Part shown: positions 16,451 to 24,879 of the stretch, in pieces
Numbering within the stretch: the stretch's first letter is position 1
Layout: each line of letters opens with the position of its first letter
From: DT-110 sp030148525
GTDB taxonomy: Bacteria > Bacteroidota > Bacteroidia > Chitinophagales > Saprospiraceae
Direction of reading: 5' to 3'
Assembly: GCA_965227445.1 (NCBI GenBank)
Contig: OZ245751.1
Coordinates: 4,216,001 to 4,280,000, forward strand
DNA: 64,000 bases
Program-made: the position numbers and the translations under genes
Notes under the pieces: model-generated
The model's input: only the letters and a program-made list of their open reading frames with translations
Told to the model about the DNA's origin: nothing
Databases searched by the model: none

Positions 16451-19152
16451 CCGGTGTTTTTCAGGCCTCCGGAGATGGCGTTGACCAGTAGCAGGAGCTT
16501 TTTAAGCAGCACATCCGCCTGTTTATCCGCTCCTTTTTGATTAGCATTTCGCCAATCGACGAGGTATTTCCGCTGCTGTGCGTTCAGGTGCTTAAGTACA
16601 TCCCCGCGCAACCGGATATTTTCGAGTTGTGATATCCGGCGGTCATCGGTAGGCCCACCCAACAGGTCGGAGATGCTGTTCAGTGCCAATTCCCGGTCAT
16701 TCCTGATCAGGTTTAGCATTTCGGTACTAAGGTCCCTATCGTCGACCAGACCGGCGTAAGCCGCCATTACGTCAGGATCAGCCAACAAGAGATTCGTTTC
16801 GACCTGGATCAACAGGTACTTCCAGAATGCCCAGGATTTGGCGGCCTCCTGCAGCCGCTCTTTTTCGTCGGTATGCTTTCGCAAAAAGGCATCCAGGGCG
16901 CTGCCGATCCCAAACCAACCCGTGAGGTGGAAACGGGCCTGACTCCAGCTGAACACCCAGGGTATGGCTCGCAGATCATTGAGGGTACGCTGCCCCGTGC
17001 GGCGTGCCGGGCGGGAACCAATCTTACTTTGCTCCAGCACATCGATGGGTGTAGCCTGACTATAAAAAGGAATAAAGCCGGGGTGATCGATCAATGTGCG
17101 GTATTTCTTCAAGGAATCATCTGCCAGTTTTTGAATGATTTCCTGAGGGTGATCAGGAGGTTGCGCTTGTTCCAGGCGGCTCCGCAGCGTTTGACGAGCT
17201 ACACCGGCTACCAGCATTTCCAGATTGTAGGTGGCGTTCAACAGGTTGGCGTATTGCTGCGCAATGGTTTCTCCCTGGACGGTAAGTTTCATATGCCCGG
17301 TCACCGATCCGGTAGGTTTACTGTCGAGGAAGCGGTGAACCTTGCCTCCACCACGACTGATCGTTCCGCCTATACCGTGAAAAAAGCAGAGGTTTACCCC
17401 GTGTTTACGCCCCACTTCTGACAAGCGCTGTTCCGCTTTAAAAATATTCCAGCGACTCGCCAGGATACCACCATCTTTATTACTATCGCTATACCCCAGC
17501 ATCACTTCCTGTACGGGGTGGTCCATTCCCTGACGGCGAGCTACCGTTACCGGATGGGCCAGGAAGGCATCTAAAATGTCGGGCCCATGCTCCAGGTCGT
17601 CCACCGTTTCAAAGAGGGGAACTACCGGCAGATCGGATTTTAGCAACCCGACTTCCCGCAGGAAAAGATATACCAAAAGCAGGTCACTCAAACTCCTGGT
17701 CATACTCACAATCATGGATCCTATGCCCGATGTGCCGTGTTTTTTGACGAAACGAGCCAGCTCCCGATAGTATCCCAGCAGAGCGTCAGCCTCGGGGCCA
17801 CAGTTTATATCAGGCACCACAAATGGACGATTCCGCTCTAACTCTTCATTTAAGAATGCCAGGCGCTCTTCTTCTGTCCATTTGCCGTAATCAGAACCAA
17901 AGGCCCCCGATGCGATAAGCATTTGGGTGATGGCTTTCTCGTGATAAGCACTATTCTGTCGAACATCTAATTTAGCCAGATGGAAACCAAAGCTACGTAC
18001 CATGCGCTCAATGGGAAACAAATACTCCCACCAAACCCTCCGGGCACCTACCCGTTGCAGGGAATCCCTTAGAATATTCAGGTCCTCCGTGATCTCATTG
18101 GCGTCTTCATAACCAAGGTGCTTACCCTGGTCAGCCCGATCCAGGCGCAGCAGGATTAAGTTCGTGAATTGGCGCCACGGCTCCTGAGGGTTGCGCCCGA
18201 CAGCTTCTTCACCATCTTCTCCCATAGCGCTGGCGTAGGTAACTATTCGCTGCAGCATTTCGGGATCCTCCGGGTTACGGTAATCCGAAAAACTGATCTG
18301 AGCGGCAAAACGCTTCAATTGCTGTTTGAGCAGATGTATGGCTGCTTCCCGGTGGAGATATAGCGTCTCCCGGGTTATTTCGGGCGTTACAAACGGGTGA
18401 CCATCACGATCACCCCCGACCCAACTGCCAAAGCAAAGTAAAGGATAGGCATCGGGATCCTCGAGGTAAGACGGGTCATAGCCTACCCATTCCCAGGCAT
18501 CCTGTAATCGCCGGTCCACCAAGTTCAGTGCGCGCGGAAAAACCTCCGTGAAGTAGTGCAGTACGTTCTTGCGTTCGGAGGCCAGGTCGGGCTTCTTCAG
18601 GTATATTTCACCGGTTCGCCACCATCGCTCCAGGAGTGCCTTGGTCTCCGTACGTATTCCGCGGCGTTCTGATCGCGACCATACCTGATTTTCCCGTTTT
18701 ACCAGCAGTAAATACAACTCCCGGTGAAGGCCGAGTACCGTAACGCGCTTGGCCTCGGTAGGGTGAGCCGTCAGGGTAGGTTGCACCCGCATGCGCTTGA
18801 GTGACCTGATGGCCTCCTCCTCGGTAATTCCCGCTTCTTTCCAGGTCTGCAGGGTTTCGGCCCAGGACCCGCGGATCTTTTCCGGACCAACTTCCGTTTC
18901 CAGTTTACGTCGAAACTGAGCCGCGGCATTTTCTTCCACCATATTCAAAAGCTGGAAAGAGACACTAAGTGCCTGGATGGCTTTTTCCTCAGATACATCG
19001 TCGGGGAAACGGGGAGTCTCATTTATCCAGGGCAGCACCTGGGTAAGGGCTTTCTCCCCCAGTTCTTCCAGTACCTCCCGGAAGCATTGCATGACCCATT
19101 GCAGGTCCTGGCGTATTTTTTCGAGACCCTGCTTTTCAAGGATTTCTTTCAT
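16447..19152 (-). CDS. ppc: Phosphoenolpyruvate carboxylase
   Basis: 901 residues from the ATG at 19152; the longer frame runs into the upstream gene and adds an unrelated N-terminus. The enzyme fixes bicarbonate onto PEP to give oxaloacetate, an anaplerotic step. Visible signatures are LTAHPTEAKR with the catalytic His near residue 130, SWVGGDRDGHPFVT, the active-site block MLGYSDSNKDGGILASRW, and the loop FHGIGGTISRGGG, in which the usual FHGRGG Arg is Ile. That Arg-to-Ile change is unusual and deserves checking. The length fits the bacterial family. Confidence 0.93.
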   Translation of the reverse strand: MKEILEKQGLEKIRQDLQWVMQCFREVLEELGEKALTQVLPWINETPRFPDDVSEEKAIQALSVSFQLLNMVEENAAAQFRRKLETEVGPEKIRGSWAETLQTWKEAGITEEEAIRSLKRMRVQPTLTAHPTEAKRVTVLGLHRELYLLLVKRENQVWSRSERRGIRTETKALLERWWRTGEIYLKKPDLASERKNVLHYFTEVFPRALNLVDRRLQDAWEWVGYDPSYLEDPDAYPLLCFGSWVGGDRDGHPFVTPEITRETLYLHREAAIHLLKQQLKRFAAQISFSDYRNPEDPEMLQRIVTYASAMGEDGEEAVGRNPQEPWRQFTNLILLRLDRADQGKHLGYEDANEITEDLNILRDSLQRVGARRVWWEYLFPIERMVRSFGFHLAKLDVRQNSAYHEKAITQMLIASGAFGSDYGKWTEEERLAFLNEELERNRPFVVPDINCGPEADALLGYYRELARFVKKHGTSGIGSMIVSMTRSLSDLLLVYLFLREVGLLKSDLPVVPLFETVDDLEHGPDILDAFLAHPVTVARRQGMDHPVQEVMLGYSDSNKDGGILASRWNIFKAEQRLSEVGRKHGVNLCFFHGIGGTISRGGGKVHRFLDSKPTGSVTGHMKLTVQGETIAQQYANLLNATYNLEMLVAGVARQTLRSRLEQAQPPDHPQEIIQKLADDSLKKYRTLIDHPGFIPFYSQATPIDVLEQSKIGSRPARRTGQRTLNDLRAIPWVFSWSQARFHLTGWFGIGSALDAFLRKHTDEKERLQEAAKSWAFWKYLLIQVETNLLLADPDVMAAYAGLVDDRDLSTEMLNLIRNDRELALNSISDLLGGPTDDRRISQLENIRLRGDVLKHLNAQQRKYLVDWRNANQKGADKQADVLLKKLLLLVNAISGGLKNTG

Positions 19153-19193
19153 AGGTGTGTTATTCCTTTTGGGTGTTTTGGAATGATTGGATA

Positions 19194-19697
19194 TTATTGG
19201 ATTCGGGCTACGAATGCTTTGAGTTTTTCCGGTTCTTCGGTTTCCTGATAGGTATGTACATTGGCCAGGTAGTGCATCCCCAGGTAATCGGCTATTTCCC
19301 GAAAGGGAATCCAAAAATCGTCCCCCAAATTCCCGCCGTTCGAACAGCTCAGGACTGCCATACTTTTGCCCCGCAGCGTCCGTCCGAGGTCTTTTTCGAT
19401 GGTCAGCAGATCCGTAAACCGGTCAAAAAAGATTTTTAAGGTACCCGACATAGCGTACCAATATACCGGAGTCGCAAAAACAAACACCTCGTAATTCGTG
19501 GTCAAATGCCTCATCAGTGGCAGGAAATCATCGTTGCGGTTACGGTGGTGGTAGTCGTAAGCGGAGATCTGGTACTCATTGAGGTCTACGTGATCCCATT
19601 CAGTGATTTCAGTGATGAACCTGACCTTCCGGTTGGTATCCCCGTCGCTACGTGCGCTCCCCTGAATTATGACCACCTTATTGCCTGACTTGTTCAT
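19194..19697 (-). CDS. NAD(P)H-dependent FMN oxidoreductase, flavodoxin-like fold
   Basis: 167 residues. The N-terminal VVIIQGSARSDGDTN is the FMN-phosphate loop of the NADPH-dependent FMN reductase/flavodoxin_2 group, and TPVYWYAMSGTLKIFFDR is the second flavin-contact segment. It is a soluble cytosolic flavoprotein that probably reduces quinones, azo compounds or flavins. Its start codon overlaps the stop codon of an upstream gene remnant (ATGA at 19694-19697), which suggests that it was once translated as the second gene of a pair. Confidence 0.82.
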   Translation of the reverse strand: MNKSGNKVVIIQGSARSDGDTNRKVRFITEITEWDHVDLNEYQISAYDYHHRNRNDDFLPLMRHLTTNYEVFVFATPVYWYAMSGTLKIFFDRFTDLLTIEKDLGRTLRGKSMAVLSCSNGGNLGDDFWIPFREIADYLGMHYLANVHTYQETEEPEKLKAFVARIQ

Positions 19698-19882
19698 ACA
19701 TGGAGTTGCCGTACCCAGCGATCTGCCTTTTTAGTCACGGATTTACGCTCGTCGGATTGCAATACTTCAATCTTTGGCAGGAGCCATTGACGAAGGGACT
19801 CGTCCTTGGCCGCACGCCTCCCTAAGAAATCCATGGTGGTATTCAGAACGACCCAATCCAACCAGGTTTCCAGGTTGTGTGC
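19694..19882 (-). pseudogene. 3' remnant of an unrecognised gene coupled to the FMN oxidoreductase
   Basis: The minus-strand frame ending at 19694 reads AHNLETWLDWVVLNTTMDFL, then GRRAAKDESLRQWLLPKIEV and a basic-acidic tail ending VRQLHV. It has natural-looking composition and codon pattern, and its TGA overlaps the next gene's ATG. Upstream of about 19882 the frame stays open but turns into low-quality sequence. The likely reading is the last 60 or so codons of a lost gene. A 43-residue protein from the internal ATG (MDFLGRR) is an alternative. I do not recognise the family. Confidence 0.35.
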
Positions 19883-20035
19883 AAAAAAGATACATAGATT
19901 CCAGGATAACCCAACTCCCGATCCGCTTAATAATTGAAGTGGTTTTACCGATAAACCTCAAGAATAGCACTCACAGTAATGAGAAGGTTGAAGGATCAAT
20001 GATGAATGCTCAATATGAGTTTGCTTTTTGGGCTT

Positions 20036-20420
20036 TCGCCAGGCTTCAGTGGGCAGTAGGCAGTTTAAGCCCATCCGATTCAGCGGTGGGAGTGGAGTCA
20101 GTAACCGTCCGATCTCGAAGTCAGTCTCCAGTTCTCAGTTGGCAGTAGGCAGTTTATCTCCGATTTATTGCCATCAGTCGCTAACGCTCGTGTCCGGTTT
20201 CAAAATGCCTGCTCAACTCCGCTACGGTGAGCATTGCAGGTTGAGTTGAAAACCGTGAACCGTGCCCGCCTACCGAAGCTTTGCGTAGGCAGGGACCGTG
20301 AACCACTAAAGTGGTATGATGCTGGGGGATTCCGCTTTAACACCACAGCTGAAGCTGGGGCCTGATAATTATCCTGCCACGTGGTGCCTGAACCGTGGAC
20401 CGTGGACCGTGAGCCGTGAA
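20036..20420. repeat. Inverted copy of block-c repeat, GCTAACGC hairpin and CCGTGAA array
   Basis: At 20039-20150 lies one reverse-complement copy of the block-c unit found at 7559-7805 and 13086-13540 (shared GGGCTTAAACTGCC / CCCACCGCTGAAGCGGATGG elements). A GTCGCTAACGCTCG element follows near 20168. CCGTGAA-type 7-bp units lie at about 20250-20305 and 20390-20420, interrupted by a CCGCCTACCGAAGC hairpin common in Bacteroidota intergenic DNA. No gene is seen between 19883 and 20422. Confidence 0.8.
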
Positions 20421-20422
20421 CC

Positions 20423-21178
20423 TCAAACGTTCGAATCCATCCAGATCTGCCATTGGCCTTCGGCATTGCGGCGCCAGATCAGGACGTACTTCCCTCCGTA
20501 GCTACCGGAGCACTGCCCGATCTCCAGAACCAGGTCCTTGCGCACCGGCTGAACCACCAGGGGGCTGAGGTGTAACGAATACTCTTCGTTATTCATGTAG
20601 CTGTACGTCGACGTGATCTGCTCACGCCCGACGATCATTGGCCGGTGATTGTAGTAGAGGGCTTCGGGTTCGTATAGTTGCTCTACCAGTGCGGCAGCAT
20701 CGTGCTCATTACACAATTCGATCCACTTGTCACGGGCCTGGTCAAGAGAAGCAAGGTCGGTACGACCGGGCGCCAAAGGCGCTACAAAATCCAATTCCCG
20801 CAGGTATTGCCCGTTTACCTCACGCCAGATCACCAATTGGATGTAATCGGGACCACTGGCGGGTTTTAACCGGCTGATATCGTAGCGAACATCGGTATTG
20901 GGATTAGCAAGCTCGCAAAAGATGGGCTCTATGGAATTGACGGTCTGTTGCCGACTCAGCAGGGGCGCCAGGTACTTTTGCCGCTCTCCGGCAGTAGTAA
21001 TCTGTCGTCCTTCTCCCGTAAGGGTGATGGCATGCCCGGTGTAATGCTTTTGAATGTATTGCGGCTGCTCGTTGAGCAGGCGTTGCCAGATGTGGTTCGC
21101 TGCTTCACATTCAGTGGGCAGATTAGTCGCTGGCGGGACAGACATCCCTACCAGGAGGTATAGAATAACGGTGAGCAT
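20423..21178 (-). CDS. NTF2/SnoaL-like protein, probably secreted
   Basis: 251 residues. A short hydrophobic N-terminus (MLTVILYLLVGMSV) looks like a signal peptide. The C-terminal half is a SnoaL/DUF4440-type cone: KWIELCNEHDAAALVEQLYEPEALYYNHRPMIVGREQITSTY, then strands ending GGKYVLIWRRNAEGQWQIWMDSNV. The N-terminal half (residues 25-120) resembles a second, weaker NTF2-like unit. Function cannot be assigned. A CCTCAAA heptamer array lies 12 bp upstream of the start codon. Confidence 0.65.
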   Translation of the reverse strand: MLTVILYLLVGMSVPPATNLPTECEAANHIWQRLLNEQPQYIQKHYTGHAITLTGEGRQITTAGERQKYLAPLLSRQQTVNSIEPIFCELANPNTDVRYDISRLKPASGPDYIQLVIWREVNGQYLRELDFVAPLAPGRTDLASLDQARDKWIELCNEHDAAALVEQLYEPEALYYNHRPMIVGREQITSTYSYMNNEEYSLHLSPLVVQPVRKDLVLEIGQCSGSYGGKYVLIWRRNAEGQWQIWMDSNV

Positions 21179-21189
21179 AGTTAATTAGG

Positions 21190-21232
21190 TTTGAGGTTTG
21201 AGGTTTGAGGTTTGAGGTTTGAGGATTTGAGG
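21190..21232 (-). repeat. CCTCAAA heptamer array directly upstream of a start codon
   Basis: Five uninterrupted TTTGAGG units (21190-21224), one extra base, then a sixth unit (21226-21232). On the minus strand this is CCTCAAA repeated, ending 11 bp before the ATG of the NTF2-like gene. The same unit in the same orientation lies upstream of the sulfotransferase at 50858. Confidence 0.93.
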
Positions 21233-21278
21233 CGGTCAGGGGAGGTTGCGGCCTGTAAAAGACCTGGGGCTATCCATA

Positions 21279-21381
21279 TATACCGACAACGAAGTGGTTT
21301 GGGACTCCAAACCACTTCGAGTCGAGTATATACTCGCGTGAAAAGGTTTGGCAAAGCCCAAACCTTTTCGGAAGCGGTATA
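21279..21381. repeat. Compound palindromic repeat, copy A
   Basis: 103 bp bounded by TATACCG and CGGTATA. Inside are a stem of CGAAGTGGTTTGG with CCAAACCACTTCG, the self-complementary GAGTATATACTC, and a stem of AAAAGGTTTGG with CCCAAACCTTTT. It could fold as a multi-branched structure in either strand. Four more copies occur in the window. It lies in the gap between two minus-strand genes. Confidence 0.9.
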
Positions 21382-21412
21382 GATGCAATAAATAACGCTT
21401 TCGGTGGGTCCA

Positions 21413-21805
21413 TTATGCGACGGATGGTGGCTCGATCAGGTCCCAAAGGTTTCCGTAGGCATCCCGAAAAACCAGCACCTTCCCGTACTCCTCCACGGTG
21501 GGTTCGCGAACGATGGTGATGCCCTGTCGCAGCAATCGCTGGTGATCGCGGTCGAGGTCGTCCGTATGAACGAACAGGAATACTCGTCCCCCGGTTTGGT
21601 TCCCGATGCGGCTGGCTTGTTCTTCGTTTTTGGCTTTCGCCAAAAGAAGACGACAGCTACCCTTTCCGCCCGGGTCCACAACTACCCAACGCTTTTCGGA
21701 TGACAAGGGTGTATCCTCAATGAGGGTGAACCCCAAATCACGGGTGTAGTGCGCAATGGCTCGATCGTAGTCATCAATGACGAGGGCAATTTGAAAAAGG
21801 CGCAT
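21413..21805 (-). CDS. VOC (glyoxalase/dioxygenase-fold) family protein
   Basis: 130 residues with the two beta-alpha-beta-beta-beta units of the VOC fold: MRLFQIALVIDDYDRAIAHYTRDLGF at the start and the final VFRDAYGNLWDLIEPP strand. A likely metal-ligand pattern is incomplete: the N-terminal position is Gln5 rather than His, and the C-terminal Glu is present (LIEPP). It may be a small-molecule binding or lyase/dioxygenase-type protein. It lies 10 bp after the rluF start region on the same strand and is probably co-transcribed with it. Confidence 0.8.
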   Translation of the reverse strand: MRLFQIALVIDDYDRAIAHYTRDLGFTLIEDTPLSSEKRWVVVDPGGKGSCRLLLAKAKNEEQASRIGNQTGGRVFLFVHTDDLDRDHQRLLRQGITIVREPTVEEYGKVLVFRDAYGNLWDLIEPPSVA

Positions 21806-21815
21806 AGATGAGTGT

Positions 21816-22520
21816 CTAGGTAGTTTTTGACTGTAACAGGCTTAGTTCTTTGGCGGTAAGCTCACGCCACTGCCCGGGTTGGAGTTTCCCCAGATTAATA
21901 TGCATGATACGCACTCTTTTCAACGTACGCACCTCGTACCCCAGGTATTCACACATACGGCGAATCTGCCGATTCAGCCCCTGGGTGAGTACGATGCGAA
22001 AAGTAGCTTTACCCAGTTGCTCTACCTCACATTTTTTGGTAACGGTTCCGAGGATAGGTATGCCCTTTTGCATGCGATCCGCAAACCGTTGGTTGAAGGG
22101 CTTATCAACGGTGACTATGTATTCCTTTTCGTGTTCATTTTCCTCGCGCAGGACCTCATTGACAATATCCCCATCATTGGTGAGGAGGATGAGGCCCGAT
22201 GAAGCCTTATCAAGCCGTCCGATGGGGAAAATGCGCTGCGGATGGCCGACAAAATCAATGATATTGTCGCGGTCGCGCCGGTCGGTGGTGGAGGTGATGC
22301 CCGGAGGCTTGTGCAGGGCGATGTAGACCGGCTTTGGTTTTTCGCCGACTACCTGCCCGTCGAGGGTCACCTCATCGCCCGGCATTACCCGGTTGCCCTT
22401 GCGAGCAACCGCTCCGTTAAGGTGCACCCGACCGGCTTCGATCATGCGATCGGCCTCCCTTCGGGAGCAAATACCAGTACTGCTGATGTATTTATTGAGG
22501 CTGATGGAATCGTCGGACAT
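21816..22520 (-). CDS. rluF: 23S rRNA pseudouridine synthase, RluF type
   Basis: 234 residues. An N-terminal S4 RNA-binding domain (SLNKYISSTGICSRREADRMIEAGRVHLNG) is followed by the RsuA/RluE-type synthase domain with the catalytic loop GRLDKASSGLILLTNDG (Asp in GRLDK) and NRQIRRMCEYLGYEV near the C-terminus. RluF isomerises a uridine in 23S rRNA helix 74 (U2604 in E. coli). The family assignment is firm; RluF against a close paralogue is inferred from the C-terminal sequence. Confidence 0.88.
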   Translation of the reverse strand: MSDDSISLNKYISSTGICSRREADRMIEAGRVHLNGAVARKGNRVMPGDEVTLDGQVVGEKPKPVYIALHKPPGITSTTDRRDRDNIIDFVGHPQRIFPIGRLDKASSGLILLTNDGDIVNEVLREENEHEKEYIVTVDKPFNQRFADRMQKGIPILGTVTKKCEVEQLGKATFRIVLTQGLNRQIRRMCEYLGYEVRTLKRVRIMHINLGKLQPGQWRELTAKELSLLQSKTT

Positions 22521-22559
22521 AGGGGATGTTTGACTGCAGGTGAAAGATAATAAAATGGC

Positions 22560-22732
22560 GGTCGATCCTCTGGATCGACCTGACCAATCTTTCGAAGACC
22601 AGCATTTTCCTTAAACCGAAGATCGTTGGGGCCAGGATGATTGTGCTTCAGCGCAAAAACAATTTTTCCAATGGAAAAGAGTTGTCGATCCAGAGGATCG
22701 ACCTCCAAAGGAAGTCGGTCCTCTGGACCGAC
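22560..22732. repeat. Three related GTCGATCC / GTCGGTCC hairpins
   Basis: Hairpins at 22560-22580 (GGTCGATCC-TCT-GGATCGACC), 22684-22702 (GTCGATCC-AGA-GGATCGAC) and 22714-22732 (GTCGGTCC-TCT-GGACCGAC). The third has paired changes (A to G with T to C) that keep the stem, so structure rather than sequence appears conserved. A fragment AACCGCGGCACTAGAGG beside them has a close match near 51975. They fill the gap between the rluF and rhlE genes. Confidence 0.8.
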
Positions 22733-22790
22733 TGTTCTTGCACCCAAAATTATTGCTTTTTGAACCGCGGCACTAGAGGATCGAGCACCA

Positions 22791-24026
22791 TTACGACCGA
22801 CGCCGGTTCCGCCCATTCCGCTGGTTCCTCTGCTTCTTCCGACCTCCACGGGGTGGATTATTTGATGGCACGGTTTCTGGTCTGGAACCATTATCCGGGT
22901 AAGGGTGATCGGAAACAACGGGAATCCGCTGATCGATCAGTTTTTGAATATCTTTCAGATACGCTCGCTCCTCGGTGTCACAAAAGGAGATGGCAATACC
23001 GCTGGCCTTGGCACGACCGGTTCGTCCTATACGGTGAACGTATGTCTCCGGGACGTTGGGTAAATCGTAATTGATTACGTACGACAGTTCATCGACATCA
23101 ATACCACGGGCAGCGATATCGGTAGCCACGAGGACGTTCAGGTCGCCGTCTTTAAATTCGCCCAGTGCCTTTTGACGGGCGTTTTGGGATTTATTACCGT
23201 GAATAGCTGCAGCCTTATGTCCGGCCCTTTCCAGGATCTTCACGATCTTATTGGCTCCGTGCTTGGTACGTGAAAATACCAGCAAAGAGTCCATGGATTC
23301 CTCTTCTAATAAGTGTAATAACAGTTTGCGCTTGTCGGGCTTGCTGACATAGTACAGGGCCTGATCCACTTTTTCGGCCGTTGCCTGCTCGGGTTGAATA
23401 GTGATCCGGGCGGGTTGGCCCAGGATATTCTTAGAGAGGGCTTCGATCTCTTTCGACATAGTAGCTGAAAAGAAAAGAGATTGCCTTTTTTGCGGAAGCA
23501 GACGTACGATCCGCTTAATATCGTGAATAAAGCCCATGTCCAGCATGTGATCGGCCTCATCGAGGACGGAATGGGTTACCGAACTCAGGTCGATAAAGCC
23601 CTGACCAATCAGGTCGAGCAACCGGCCCGGAGTCGCCACCAAAATGTCGGCACCTTTCTGCAGGGCCTGCGTCTGTTTTCCTTGCTTAACACCACCATAG
23701 ATAACCACCGAACGCAGTCCGGTGAATTGCCCATAGCTGGTAAAGCTTTCGTATATCTGAATCGCCAGCTCCCGGGTGGGCGCAACGATGAGAGCCCGAA
23801 CGGGACGGGATCCCTTCTGGCGCGTTTTCGATTGATACAGATGTTGAATGATCGGAACGGCGAATGCGGCCGTTTTGCCGGTGCCGGTTTGGGCACAACC
23901 CAGTAAATCTTTTCCGTTAAGTAGGAGGGGAATCGCTTGCTCTTGGATTGGAGTTGGGTGGGTGTAGCCTTCGCGTTGGAGGGCTTTCAGAATGGGGTCA
24001 ATAATCCCCAATTGCTCAAATGTCAT
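22791..24026 (-). CDS. rhlE: DEAD-box RNA helicase, RhlE type
   Basis: 411 residues with the full DEAD-box set: Q motif (PTPIQEQAIP), motif I AQTGTGKT, Ia PTRELAIQI, TPGRLLD, DEAD in VLDEADHMLDMGF, SAT, then ATDIAARGIDVDELSYVINYDLP and HRIGRTGRA. The C-terminus is short and basic (RKKQRNQRNGRNRRRS), which would help bind RNA. RhlE proteins unwind short RNA duplexes during ribosome assembly and mRNA turnover. It is the single gene between repeat hairpins and a small membrane protein gene. Confidence 0.92.
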   Translation of the reverse strand: MTFEQLGIIDPILKALQREGYTHPTPIQEQAIPLLLNGKDLLGCAQTGTGKTAAFAVPIIQHLYQSKTRQKGSRPVRALIVAPTRELAIQIYESFTSYGQFTGLRSVVIYGGVKQGKQTQALQKGADILVATPGRLLDLIGQGFIDLSSVTHSVLDEADHMLDMGFIHDIKRIVRLLPQKRQSLFFSATMSKEIEALSKNILGQPARITIQPEQATAEKVDQALYYVSKPDKRKLLLHLLEEESMDSLLVFSRTKHGANKIVKILERAGHKAAAIHGNKSQNARQKALGEFKDGDLNVLVATDIAARGIDVDELSYVINYDLPNVPETYVHRIGRTGRAKASGIAISFCDTEERAYLKDIQKLIDQRIPVVSDHPYPDNGSRPETVPSNNPPRGGRKKQRNQRNGRNRRRS

Positions 24027-24127
24027 AAAGTTGATATGAGCGGATCGTTCTTTTGCAATCCGCGATATAGAAAGTACAAAGGTACGGGATTTTTACATAG
24101 GATGTACCAGTGGATTTGTTAACTTTT

Positions 24128-24826
24128 TTAAGGATTGCTTTCCAGGTATAGTCTGCCTTCCAGTGCCTCCAGGAATTTTCGGTTTTCCCGGATGGTCCGC
24201 CACGTGCCCGCATAGGTCTGTACCCTATGCAGCGGAGGCCAGGCCAGGCGGCCCTGGATGAGCGAGTAAGCCGCGGTAATCTGAGCTGCGTTAAACCACA
24301 GGATCAGGGTTTGCCCCCAATCCCGGGAAACGGGCTGCAGGCCAAAGCGCTGAGCCGTGCGGGGATTTATAAAATAGGAAGTACCACGGACGAATTGATC
24401 CAGACGCTCTTCGGAATGGGCTCGATCGGCCTCCCGCCGCAGTCCACTTACCATATCGTGGAACAGCCTTTTTTTGCGAAAGCGCAAAGATGGATAAGCT
24501 CGCAATACGTACCAATAATCGAATAAGGTACCTCCGTGTAGAATATGCCCTTTGTCTTTAACGGGCTGGAGGATACATAAGGGTGCGGCGTAGTGCAGAG
24601 TCCCCTTTCGAATGCCCGCCGGTGTATCCAGAAAAGGAGCAGCCAACTGCAGCGGAATAAAAATGAGCAAGCCCAGTCCATACAGTCCGGTACCGATGGC
24701 CAATGCGGCCAGAAAGAGGCAGCCCATTACCAGCAGACCAATGACCTGCCACTCCCGCCGACGCTGCCAGGGGCGGGAATGCTGAAAATAGGGATGATCT
24801 AAAGAGTCCGGGGTCTGCTGCTGCAT
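24128..24826 (-). CDS. Small membrane protein of unknown function
   Basis: 232 residues. Two adjacent hydrophobic helices lie at about 28-70 (IGLLVMGCLFLAALAIGTGLYG and LLIFIPLQLAAPFLD). The rest is cytosolic or periplasmic, with a conserved-looking segment HILHGGTLFDYWYVLRAYP and an FINPRTAQRFGLQP segment. I do not recognise the family. It is divergent from the NTF2-like gene at 24880 with only about 53 bp between the start codons, so the two may share a control region. Confidence 0.6.
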   Translation of the reverse strand: MQQQTPDSLDHPYFQHSRPWQRRREWQVIGLLVMGCLFLAALAIGTGLYGLGLLIFIPLQLAAPFLDTPAGIRKGTLHYAAPLCILQPVKDKGHILHGGTLFDYWYVLRAYPSLRFRKKRLFHDMVSGLRREADRAHSEERLDQFVRGTSYFINPRTAQRFGLQPVSRDWGQTLILWFNAAQITAAYSLIQGRLAWPPLHRVQTYAGTWRTIRENRKFLEALEGRLYLESNP

Positions 24827-24879
24827 GGTTATTGCGGTTATATTTGATGCTATTTAGAAGCTCTTCGTTAAATAATGCT

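Noticed and set aside
20400..20440. TTCGAATCC tRNA T-loop-like sequence
   Set aside because: No cloverleaf around it; part of the NTF2-like gene end.
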